From: Flavobacteriales bacterium | GTDB lineage: Bacteria > Bacteroidota > Bacteroidia > Flavobacteriales_F > PHOS-HE28 | Assembly: GCA_016705545.1 (NCBI GenBank) | Contig: JADIYA010000001.1 | Coordinates: forward strand, 806,001-870,000 | Direction of reading: 5' to 3' | DNA length: 64,000 bases | Part shown: positions 17,240 to 25,378 of the stretch, piece by piece | Numbering within the stretch: position 1 is the stretch's first letter | Layout: each line of letters begins with the position of its first letter | The notes under the pieces: model-generated | What the model saw: the letters and a program-made list of their open reading frames with translations, nothing else | What the model was told of the DNA's origin: nothing | Database searches by the model: none | Program-made: the position numbers and the translations under genes

Positions 17240-18786
17240 GGTCATTGGTGCATCGGCATTGGACCACCGCCTATATGGTGGCGTGCGCCGTGGTGATCAT
17301 CGCCGTTTGCGGCCACCGCGCTGCAACCACCTCCTTCACCCACGACGAGGCCATCAGCTTCCTCCGCTACCCGCAGCTCTCCGTCAGCAACCTGCTCAAT
17401 CACTCGGAGGCATACACCAACAACCATTTGCTGAACAGCCTGGGCATGAAGGGCAGCATGGCGCTGTTCGGAACGAGCGACCTATCGCTTCGCCTGCCGA
17501 ACCTGCTCGCGCTCCTGCTCTACTTGGTGTACACCGCCCTGCTCATCCGACGCTGTCATCCACTGGTGGTCTTGGCCGGCTTCCCGCTGCTGTTCACCAA
17601 TGTGTACTTCATGGAGATGTTCACGTTGGCGCGCGGCTACGGCCTCTCCTATGGTTTCCTGGCCATGGCCATCTACCACGCCAGCCGGGCCATTGGCGCA
17701 AAGGGCAATGGGCACCTCGCGCTCTTCCACCTGGCCAGCGTACTGGCCACGCTGAGCAACTTCACGCTGCTCACCGGCTACCTCGCGGTGTTCGGTGCCT
17801 ACCTGATCGGCACGGCGGCGGTTGCGCGCGCGGAGCGTAAGGGGTGGGAAGCGCTGCGTCCGCTCGCGCAAACGAACAGCCTCCTGCTCGTCGCCGCATT
17901 CATCGTCCTCTGCACGCCTATCCGCCGTGTGCGAGAGGCCAATACGCTCAATTTCGGCGGAAAGGCGAGCTTCTATTCAGATACCGTGAGCACCCTCATC
18001 GATGGCATGGTGCCCGGTGTGAGCCTGCAAGGCGAACGCATGGTCATCGCTTGGGTGATCGTCACCGCGGTGGTGGCCTTCGCAATCGCCATCGCGCTGG
18101 TTCGCTTATGGAAACAGGGCGCCGTTCCATTCCTGGCCGCGCATGCTGGCTTGGTCGTCTCCTCGTTCACCGTGGTCATCATCGGCATAGGCGCCTATGC
18201 CCAGCACCTCGTCTTTGGCGTGGACCACCTTCATGCGCGCTTCGCACTCTTCATGCTCGTCCCGCTGCTGCTCTGCTTCATCTTGCTGATGGGGTACTGG
18301 GCCGAACGCCGGCCCCTTGCGCCCATCGTGATCACTGCCGCCGCTTGCCTATGGGCGGTGCCGCGCTTCGCGCAGCACTTCGGGACTTACCGCAGCTGGG
18401 AATGGGGCTACGACTCGCAGACCAAGGAGGGCGTTGATGCCTTGATGGCGGACCGCGAGCAGGTGTGGCGGCGCGATGGCTTCGTGCAATTGGGCATCCG
18501 CTGGATGCACGAGCCCACGATGAATTATTACCGCATCACGCGCAAGCTCGATTGGCTCTGCGAACTTGACCGCGAAGGCCTACGGCCGGACGACGACTAT
18601 CGCTACGTGATGGACACCGTTGCCGTGGCGTCGATCGGATTCGATACCGTGGCGGTGTTCCCGCATGCGCGCACGCTCCTGCTGCGGCGAGCGCCCGATG
18701 CGCAGATGGATTCGATCAGTGACCAAGAACCCCGAACCGAAGACATTCACCCGCATGAGCCTGTTCCAGAAGCCCAACCGGAATGA
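17236..18786 (+). CDS. GT-C-like membrane glycosyltransferase, paralog of the three tandem genes at 23624-28958
   Basis: A 516-residue polytopic protein. The start at 17236 overlaps the upstream stop (ATGA); the longer frame from 16963 lies inside the previous gene. The first periplasmic loop has FTHDEAISF, the acidic Asp-Glu motif typical of GT-C enzymes such as ArnT and PMT. Further along are NNHLLNSLGM, ALFGTSDLSLRLPN, LARGYGLSYGF and VDHLHARFALFM. The same landmarks appear in the three tandem genes on the other strand, so this is a fourth family member. Unlike those, it lacks most of the C-terminal soluble domain. The expected role is transfer of a sugar from a lipid-linked donor on the periplasmic side. 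Confidence 0.78.
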   Translation: MRSLVHRHWTTAYMVACAVVIIAVCGHRAATTSFTHDEAISFLRYPQLSVSNLLNHSEAYTNNHLLNSLGMKGSMALFGTSDLSLRLPNLLALLLYLVYTALLIRRCHPLVVLAGFPLLFTNVYFMEMFTLARGYGLSYGFLAMAIYHASRAIGAKGNGHLALFHLASVLATLSNFTLLTGYLAVFGAYLIGTAAVARAERKGWEALRPLAQTNSLLLVAAFIVLCTPIRRVREANTLNFGGKASFYSDTVSTLIDGMVPGVSLQGERMVIAWVIVTAVVAFAIAIALVRLWKQGAVPFLAAHAGLVVSSFTVVIIGIGAYAQHLVFGVDHLHARFALFMLVPLLLCFILLMGYWAERRPLAPIVITAAACLWAVPRFAQHFGTYRSWEWGYDSQTKEGVDALMADREQVWRRDGFVQLGIRWMHEPTMNYYRITRKLDWLCELDREGLRPDDDYRYVMDTVAVASIGFDTVAVFPHARTLLLRRAPDAQMDSISDQEPRTEDIHPHEPVPEAQPE

Positions 18787-20515
18787 TGCGCTGCTGATCG
18801 CGGCGGCGGCGCTCCTCGTGCGGCTGTTCATGCTGCCATGGGCGCAGACGGTGCAGGCCGATGCGGTGAGCCGCATCCACATCGCCTTGGAATGGCTGCG
18901 CGACCCGCACTGGATCACGCACGGCTACTGGGGGCCGCTGCACCATTACCTCAATGCGCTCTTCATGCTCATCTTCCCCGGCAAGGCGCTGGGGCCGCAG
19001 GTGCTCAACATCCTCGCCGCGTCGCTCACGGCGATCCCGCTCTACGGCTTCACGCTTACCGTCTTCGGCTCGAGGCGCGGCGCCGTGTTCGCAGCATTGA
19101 TCTTTGTGTTCAGCCCCATCGCCCTGTGGACCAGCTTGCAGGCGCTATCGGAGGTCAGCTACGGCCTCTTCCTTGCTTCGGCGCTCTTCGCGCTTTCGAT
19201 CAACCAAGACCAGCCGCGCGCATGGCGCAGCGCTGCCATTGCCGGCTTGCTCATGACCTTTGCGGCCGCGACGCGCTACGAGGCTTGGGTGCTCATCGCG
19301 GCGCTCTCCTTGGTGGCCCTGCTGCTGCATGGCTGGCGCGTCGCGCTGGTGTTCTGGGCCTGCGCCATGCTCTTCCCATCGGTGTGGATGATCGGCAACC
19401 AACTCGAATTCGGCGATGCGCTCTACAGCGTGAACCAGAACGATGAATGGAACATGGGCAAGGAGGGCATCAACGACGACGTGAACAAGGCTATGCGGAT
19501 CCAGCGCGTCGTGTTCTTTCCGCTCTCATTCACGCTGAACAGCTCGCCGTTATGCGCGCTGCTGCTCGGTATCGGGCTTGTCGTTGCGGCGATCAAGCGC
19601 CGGCTCACCAAGTCGCAATGGATCTGGCTCATCCCGTTCGTGATCATGGCCATCATCTTCCAGAAGAAGGCGTGGGAGGGCTCGCTCATGCTTCACCACC
19701 GCTTCGTGGTCACATGGCTGATCCTGTTGCTGCCTTTTGTGGCGCTCGTCTTCACCGGACTCCGCTGGAAAGCGATCCAACGCGTGCTCATGCCCCTGGG
19801 CTTCATCGCCACGCTTCCATGCGCCTACCTCTTCGGTAAGCTCGACTTCGCGAAGATGCTGGGCGATCGGTCGTTGAGCCGGGCCATGGATGGATTGGTC
19901 CTTGGCCACTATCGTGAGATGCAGGTGGTGCCCCGCCTTTACGGGAACGAAGCAGAGGGCCTGCTCACCGTGATCAATGCGCAGACACGTGCCGGCGATG
20001 GATTGATCCTTGACTTCCACGGCTGGGACGAGAGCTACTACATCCTGCTCCACGCATTGCCGAACACGATGGTGGTGGGCGGCGCGAAGCACGAAGGCTT
20101 CAAGCCCGAAGAAGCGCATGAGCTGCTCGCCACGCACCGGCAAGGCGTCATGGTATTCAGCCGCACGGGCATGCTGCAGCACAAGGTTGATTGGCGCGGC
20201 GAGGTGATGCGCCTGCACGGCACGGAGGTCCTGCTCGCGGTTTCCGCACCGGTCACCTTGCGTGGCACGCGTTTGTTCCAGTACCGCGTCATCGCGCCCG
20301 ACGACTCGCTGGCCCTGGCTTCCGCCGATGCGCCCCTGCGCACTGTGCTACCGGCAGAGAAGGATCTCGAGTACTACGACCAGCTCATCCGCGGCGATGA
20401 ATCGTGGTTCGCCTCGGTGCGCCGGCAAGCATTCTGGAAACGGGAGACGCTGGATGAGGCGCTTCGCCGCAATGCTGAGTACATGATCTGGATGGATCAG
20501 CAGCAGGCCCGATAA
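18755..20515 (+). CDS. GT39/ArnT-like membrane glycosyltransferase
   Basis: A 586-residue protein with roughly 9-11 membrane segments. The start ATG at 18755 (MSLFQKPNRND) overlaps the previous gene by 32 bases; the longer frame is a shadow of that gene. The first loop carries QADAVSRIHIALEWL, followed by GYWGPLHHYLNALFM, a layout matching PMT_2/GT39 dolichyl-phosphate-mannose mannosyltransferase-like proteins. A soluble C-terminal part of about 200 residues (from AEGLLTVINAQTRAG) would lie in the periplasm and resembles the C-terminal regions of many GT39 proteins. It is the last gene of the plus-strand operon and converges with the GT2 gene at 20519. Confidence 0.8.
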   Translation: MSLFQKPNRNDALLIAAAALLVRLFMLPWAQTVQADAVSRIHIALEWLRDPHWITHGYWGPLHHYLNALFMLIFPGKALGPQVLNILAASLTAIPLYGFTLTVFGSRRGAVFAALIFVFSPIALWTSLQALSEVSYGLFLASALFALSINQDQPRAWRSAAIAGLLMTFAAATRYEAWVLIAALSLVALLLHGWRVALVFWACAMLFPSVWMIGNQLEFGDALYSVNQNDEWNMGKEGINDDVNKAMRIQRVVFFPLSFTLNSSPLCALLLGIGLVVAAIKRRLTKSQWIWLIPFVIMAIIFQKKAWEGSLMLHHRFVVTWLILLLPFVALVFTGLRWKAIQRVLMPLGFIATLPCAYLFGKLDFAKMLGDRSLSRAMDGLVLGHYREMQVVPRLYGNEAEGLLTVINAQTRAGDGLILDFHGWDESYYILLHALPNTMVVGGAKHEGFKPEEAHELLATHRQGVMVFSRTGMLQHKVDWRGEVMRLHGTEVLLAVSAPVTLRGTRLFQYRVIAPDDSLALASADAPLRTVLPAEKDLEYYDQLIRGDESWFASVRRQAFWKRETLDEALRRNAEYMIWMDQQQAR

Positions 20516-20518
20516 GGC

Positions 20519-21232
20519 TCACAACCCGTACTTCACGATGCACCAGATGGCGCGGAAGCCGTCCTTCCAGCCGATCTTCTTGCCCTCGGCATAGGTGCGG
20601 CCGTAGTAGCTGATGCCCACCTCGTAGATGCGGATGCCTTTCACGCGCGCGAGCTTGGCGGTCACTTCGGGCTCGAAGCCGAAGCGCTGCTCGCGCAGGT
20701 CGAGGCCCTTGGCGACGTCGCTGCGAATGAGCTTGTAGCAGGTCTCCATATCCGTCAGGTTCAGATTGTTGAACGCGTTGGACAAGGAGGTGAGGAACTT
20801 GTTGCCGATGCTGTGCCAGAAGAAGAGGATGCGGTGCGGATGGTGGCCCATGAACCGCGAGCCGAAGACCACGTCGGCGAAGCCCTCCACTACAGGGCGC
20901 AACAGGTCATTGTACTCGCGGGGATCGTACTCCAGGTCGGCGTCCTGCACCAAGAGGTACTCACCAGTGGCCTCCTTGATCCCGCGGTGGATGGCCGCGC
21001 CCTTGCCCATGTTGCGCGGCTGCTCGATGAAGCGGATGCCCATGCCGGGATTCGCCTCCATGTAGCGGCGCACGGCATCGGGCGTACCGTCCTTCGATCC
21101 ATCGTTCACGATGATCACCTCCTTGGCGATGCCATGGTTCAGCACCGCATCGCGCACCTTGTCGAGGATCAGGTGGATGGTGCGCTCCTCGTTGTAGGCC
21201 GGGATGATGATGGAAAGGGTGCGGACGATCAT
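20519..21232 (-). CDS. GT2 glycosyltransferase, dolichyl/polyprenyl-phosphate mannose synthase-like
   Basis: A 237-residue DPM1-type enzyme expected to make polyprenyl-phosphate-sugar from a nucleotide sugar at the inner face of the membrane. Motifs are IIIPAYNEERTIH, IIVNDGSKDGTPDAV, the metal-binding QDADLEYDP and GSRFMGHHPHR, with DMETCYKLIRSDV characteristic of this subgroup. It has no membrane segment of its own. I start at the ATG at 21232 (MIVRTLSI) and reject the 48-residue extension. It lies 55 bases downstream of the membrane protein gene at 21288 and completes the minus-strand operon that begins at scoA. It is the second GT2 donor enzyme of the island. Confidence 0.9.
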   Translation of the reverse strand: MIVRTLSIIIPAYNEERTIHLILDKVRDAVLNHGIAKEVIIVNDGSKDGTPDAVRRYMEANPGMGIRFIEQPRNMGKGAAIHRGIKEATGEYLLVQDADLEYDPREYNDLLRPVVEGFADVVFGSRFMGHHPHRILFFWHSIGNKFLTSLSNAFNNLNLTDMETCYKLIRSDVAKGLDLREQRFGFEPEVTAKLARVKGIRIYEVGISYYGRTYAEGKKIGWKDGFRAIWCIVKYGL

Positions 21233-21287
21233 GCAGGAGGAGGCCCATGCGGCCATCTGCACAGGGGTCGCGAAAATAGAACAGCGC

Positions 21288-22622
21288 CTAGCACGGGAAG
21301 CGGCCGAAAAAGGCCTCCCAGAGGTTTCGTCCGTATGGAAGCCAGCCCCAATACTCGCCCAGATTGCAACCATCATACTCCAGCATGGCCCGGTAATTCA
21401 CAAAGCACACCAGAGTCAGTGAGGCTGCCAACGACCAGAACGCGGGCTGCATACGCGCATACAGCTTTTGCAATAGCGACCAGATCAGCAGGCCCGCAAA
21501 TGGCGTGTACTGCACGAATGGCCGCATCCCATAGCTGCAGCCGAAATCCCACGAATGCCAGGCAGCGAAAGAGTATAGGATGATTGCGAAAGCCGCGAGA
21601 ATCAGAATCGCAACACGGCGGTTGTCCAGCCAAAGTGCCCAGAATCCGAACGGGAGCAAGAAGAGCGCAGGTGCATGCGGCAGCAAGCCGTTCCTCGGGG
21701 CCATGAGCACTTCTTTGATATAAGGAGACGCCCAATTGGTGAATCCTTCGTCACCGTAGCTGTAAACAATCCACTGGCCATGCGCGAACTTCCAGTAGAT
21801 GAGTTGCGGCGCAGCCACCAGCAATCCCGCGAAAAGGCCGGACAAATAGAAGCCCGGGCGTTGCACTTCGCCGGGTCGCTCAATGCCCAACAGCCCAACT
21901 AGCGCCAGAGCCGCCACCAGATCAGTCGGCCTTGCGGCCACTACCATCGCACAAGCGAACAGGAAAAGCCAGCGGCTGCCTTTCCGCATGGCCCTGCCAT
22001 AATCCGCATAGACCGCGTAAATGGCAACGCACACGAGGAAGAAGGAATACACATGCGAAAAGGCCGGTGCTCGAAAGGCATAGTAGAAGGTGTTCGTGCC
22101 GAAGGCGACCGCTGCGACGAACAGCACGGCAACCCAAGGAGTTGCCGGAAAGCGTCGCACGAATGCTTGAGCAAGCAGCATGAGCCCCAGGGACCAGTAG
22201 ATGATGGCGCCCGCTTCGATGGCTTGGTGATGGGTCCGGCTCCAGCCATCACTGACCCCCCAGCCCTCTATGGCCTCTGCGATCAGATAGAACGGGAGCA
22301 TGAGGATGGCCGGAGCACAGGTGTACTTGGTGATGATGCGATCATGCACACGGTTCATCGTGAATCCGTATCCAGCCACCACCTGCAAGCTGTCGCTCAC
22401 GTTGGCTGCGCGCATTCCATGGTGAAAGGTGCCCGGGAGGTAGATGTAATAACCGGATGCATCCCCGCGCATGTCGTGCCTCCAATCATCCAAGGGGATC
22501 TTGGTGTTGAAGTCTATGGAACCCCAGATGAAGAAGGCCGTGAACGCCGCGAATGCAAACCAGCCCCATCGTTTAGAGAGCGGTTCGCGTAACGCAGCGA
22601 TCCGGTCCGATGCTCTCATCAC
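21288..22622 (-). CDS. Polytopic membrane protein, GT-C-like (paralog of the 13622-14923 gene)
   Basis: A 444-residue protein with about 10-11 hydrophobic segments. The first loop has DASGYYIYLPG, and a late loop has APRNGLLPHAP; both align with the gene at 13622. It also contains TKYTCAPAILMLPFYL and MRPFVQYTPFAGLLIWS. The start is one of two adjacent ATGs, the first at 22622, only 2 bases after the scoB stop, so it is tightly coupled to scoB. The base composition is lower than that of its paralog (the line at 22501 counts 32/60 G+C against 39/60 at 14221), which suggests a different history. Function is inferred as GT-C-like only. Confidence 0.75.
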   Translation of the reverse strand: MMRASDRIAALREPLSKRWGWFAFAAFTAFFIWGSIDFNTKIPLDDWRHDMRGDASGYYIYLPGTFHHGMRAANVSDSLQVVAGYGFTMNRVHDRIITKYTCAPAILMLPFYLIAEAIEGWGVSDGWSRTHHQAIEAGAIIYWSLGLMLLAQAFVRRFPATPWVAVLFVAAVAFGTNTFYYAFRAPAFSHVYSFFLVCVAIYAVYADYGRAMRKGSRWLFLFACAMVVAARPTDLVAALALVGLLGIERPGEVQRPGFYLSGLFAGLLVAAPQLIYWKFAHGQWIVYSYGDEGFTNWASPYIKEVLMAPRNGLLPHAPALFLLPFGFWALWLDNRRVAILILAAFAIILYSFAAWHSWDFGCSYGMRPFVQYTPFAGLLIWSLLQKLYARMQPAFWSLAASLTLVCFVNYRAMLEYDGCNLGEYWGWLPYGRNLWEAFFGRFPC

Positions 22623-22624
22623 TG

Positions 22625-23281
22625 TTACACGGTCATCTCCGCAATCTCCCCTTCCACCACCAGCCGCCCTTCCGTTTTCGCCTTGATCTCCTCAACGCTT
22701 ACGCCGGGCGCGCGCTCCAGGAGCTTGAATCCATCGGGTGTGATGTCGAACACGCCGAGGTCGGTGACCACTTTCTTCACGCAGCCCACGCCCGTGAGCG
22801 GGAGGCTGCATTTCTTCAGGAGCTTGCTCTCGCCGGCCTTGTTGGCGTGCATCATGCACACGATGATGTTGTCCGCGCTGGCCACCAGGTCCATGGCGCC
22901 GCCCATGCCCTTCACCATCTTTCCGGGGATCTTCCAGTTGGCGATGTCGCCGCTGTCGCTCACCTCCATGGCGCCGAGCACCGTGAGCTGCACGTGCTGC
23001 CCGCGGATCATGGCGAAGCTGGTGGCGCTGTCGAAGATGCTGCTGCCGCCGAGAAGCGTCACGGTCTGCTTGCCGGCATTGATCAGGTCGGCATCCTCCT
23101 CGCCCTCGTAAGGGAATGGCCCCATGCCCAGGATACCATTCTCGCTCTGCAGCACCACGTTGATCCCTTCGGGGATGTAGTTGGCCACCAGCGTGGGGAT
23201 GCCGATGCCGAGGTTCACGTAGTAGCCATCGCGCAGCTCGCGCGCGATGCGCTTGGCCATCTGTTCCTTGGTGAGCGCCAT
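22625..23281 (-). CDS. scoB: 3-oxoacid CoA-transferase, subunit B
   Basis: The beta subunit of a succinyl-CoA:3-ketoacid (acetoacetate) CoA-transferase, 218 residues, full length. The catalytic Glu lies in LQSENGILGMGP, where the enzyme forms its glutamyl-CoA thioester. VNLGIGIPTLVANYIP and MGGAMDLVASADNIIV are family blocks. The enzyme activates acetoacetate with succinyl-CoA, joining ketone-body or tyrosine breakdown to central metabolism. The partner subunit gene scoA is at 28961-29656, 5.7 kb away, with three GT-C genes between, which is unusual because the two are normally adjacent. A promoter-like TACATTTG lies 45 bases upstream, so scoB could be expressed on its own. Confidence 0.95.
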   Translation of the reverse strand: MALTKEQMAKRIARELRDGYYVNLGIGIPTLVANYIPEGINVVLQSENGILGMGPFPYEGEEDADLINAGKQTVTLLGGSSIFDSATSFAMIRGQHVQLTVLGAMEVSDSGDIANWKIPGKMVKGMGGAMDLVASADNIIVCMMHANKAGESKLLKKCSLPLTGVGCVKKVVTDLGVFDITPDGFKLLERAPGVSVEEIKAKTEGRLVVEGEIAEMTV

Positions 23282-23325
23282 GATGATTATCGGGGTCGTA
23301 AGCGCGGGGCGCTTTCTGTTGGTCC

Positions 23326-23333
23326 CAAATGTA
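23326..23333 (-). promoter_or_regulatory. Candidate -7 promoter box for scoB
   Basis: The minus strand reads TACATTTG, an exact match to the Bacteroidota -7 consensus TAnnTTTG, 44 bases before the scoB ATG. Between it and the start lies a short perfect inverted repeat, AGCGC-GGG-GCGCT (23301-23313), that could fold in the leader. Confidence 0.5.
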
Positions 23334-23354
23334 GAGGCGCTCGTTAACCCGCGT

Positions 23355-23625
23355 ATGGCGAGGGCCCGCGGCGCGGGGCCCCCCGCGCGCCCGGGCCCCC
23401 CCGCCGCCGCCCCCCCCCCCCCCCCCGCCCCCCCCGCCCCGCCCCCCCCCCCCCCCCCCCCCCCCCCCCTCTCCTCCGTCGCCCAGTGTTCGAATCGCCG
23501 TTCCGGACCGCGCGCCGGCGGGCGGGGGGCCCGGGGGGGGCGGGGGGGGGGGGGGGGGGGGGGGGGGGGGCGGGGCCGGGGGGGGGGGGGGGGCGGCCGG
23601 GCGCGGGGGGGGGGGTGCGCTCGTC
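23355..23625. other. Poly-C/poly-G low-complexity block, probable assembly artefact
   Basis: The block goes from a C-rich arm (longest run 28 C, 23442-23469) through about 50 ordinary bases (23470-23520) to a G-rich arm (longest run 29 G, 23542-23570). Read outward from the middle on either strand, both arms are poly-G, the pattern expected when two-colour Illumina reads run off the end of short fragments. No gene is contained in it, although long spurious poly-Pro/poly-Gly frames cross it. The join between the gene on its right and scoB on its left should not be trusted without reads that span it. Confidence 0.8.
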
Positions 23626-25361
23626 ACTCCTCCATGGCTAGCACCCGCAAACGCGCATGCTCGATGGTGAAGCCCTTGCGCTGCGGCTCCCAGAAGAAGA
23701 TCTCGGCACGTGCGGCATCCGCGCATTCCGGGATGAGAAGCGACGTGCGCCATGGCTCGCCACCCCACTGCGCACGGCGCGTGGCCAACAGGATATGATC
23801 GGCGTGAATCGCCGTGCCCGCCGCGTCGAAGACGGCCACGCAGGCACGGAGGTCGAGCGGCTGTGGCCCGCGCAGGGTTCCATGCAGCACCACGACCGCA
23901 TCGGACGTGCGCAATCGTTCCACTGGTATCGCAAGGCCTCTGGAACGATCCAATCCCACGGACTGGAGTTCGACGACCGTGTCGGCGTACGTGCTCCCCC
24001 CTCCATGCTTCGCGGCGCAGGTAGAGCATCACCCCGTTCCTGGCACTGTCGGCCATGAAGTAGCGCGCGTCTTCATTGAAAGGAACACCCTTCAGGGCGA
24101 AGCGCGCATCGGCGGGGGTGTTCGGCCAAAGCGTCGCCGTACCGTCGCGCTCTTTTCCATGCAACCGATTCTCCAGCCCGAACGGCAATAGGGCCAGCCG
24201 ATGCATGCCGACCACGGCTGGTCGCCCGAGCTCATCCTCCAGGGAATCGATGCGCGCGATGAATCGCTCCGGAATGGACTGCTCCGGCCATAGCACGGTA
24301 TGACCGACGCTGATGGTGAGCATCGTGCGCAATGGGAGCACGAGCAAGGGCAGCGCAACCAGCCAAGCGAGTGCATGAATCCTGCGTAACGCATCGGCCG
24401 AGAATGCCACGAAAAGAATGGACAGCAGAAGCACATGCAGGGCCGTGCGGTCCTCGGCGTAATTCAATCCCACGGCCCGGGCCAGGAGCCAACGCAGCAT
24501 GAATTCGCCCAAGAGCAACGCGCCGATCAGAAACGGTGCGCGCTGGAACCTGAATCGCCGATGCGCGAGCAGAAGCGCAAGAGCGAGCAACAGGAATACG
24601 CTGGCGATGGCCGTGATCCATCCAGAACCATCAATCCCCAGCGCGTACTTGAGCATGGAGCCGATGGTGACCTCCCCAAAGCCTGCGGTGCTTCCTTGAT
24701 ACAGCAAGCCGAGTGAAGACATGTATCGCGCCAGCGCCGCGAACAGCGCCAAGGGCAGCAGGCCGAGCCCGCACCACGCAATCAGTTGACTGCGGCTTTT
24801 CCAGGCTCCCGCAAGCAACAGGAGCAGAAGCACCGAAGCCACGGGCAGCAGGGCCATCATGAAGCCCAGCGCGGCATCGAGCGCGATAAGGCTCCTCACG
24901 AGGTGCTTCGTTGCGCTGTGCTCCGCGAAGCGAATGGCCTGATCGATTGCGGTGACCAGCAAGGCGAGCGCTGGCCCATAACCACGAAAGAGCGAGAAAA
25001 AGTCGAGCAGGAACGGACAGGTGAGCAAGGCGGCCCACAACAGCCAGCGGATGAGCGGCCGCTCGATCTGCGCACCCAATCGCCATGCGCACCAAGCGAA
25101 CAACAAGTAGCTCAGCACGCTGGCCCAGCGCAGCGCAAGCGGGTGCAAACCGAACAAGCGATAGCCGAGATGCCCGCAAAGGCTGTTGAGGTAATGGTTG
25201 TTCGCATCCCACATGGAGGCGAAGGGCAGGATCGTGCCGGGCTGCGCGTAGGCGATGAAGGAGGTGGCCTCGTCGTGGACGAAGGGCACCAGCGTGCCGC
25301 GCAGCAGCACATAGGCGAACATCAGGGCCGTGAGCCCGATGTAGAGACCGCGCTCGCGCAT
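23624..25361 (-). CDS. GT-C-like membrane glycosyltransferase, third tandem paralog, frameshifted
   Basis: About 578 residues once the frame is repaired. The N-terminal two-thirds (to LYLRREAWRG) are polytopic with FVHDEATSF, NNHYLNSLCGHLGY, LFGLHPLALR, LFRGYGPALAL and NYAEDRTALHV. The C-terminal soluble domain continues in another frame (STYADTVVELQSVGL to RLRVLAMEE) and aligns with its paralogs through EIFFWEPQRKGF. The span is one base too long, and the shift falls at a run of six C (23996-24001), so a one-base insertion there, most likely a sequencing error, explains it. The ATG at 25361 is used; a GTG at 25382 would overlap the upstream stop by 4 bases and is also plausible. The gene's end abuts the poly-G block. 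Confidence 0.78.
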
Positions 25362-25378
25362 GGAAGCAGAAACGCTCT

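Noticed and set aside
23355..23625. G-quadruplex or triplex-forming regulatory element
   Set aside because: The symmetry around a short ordinary core and the length of the homopolymers fit a read artefact better; keep only if long reads confirm it.
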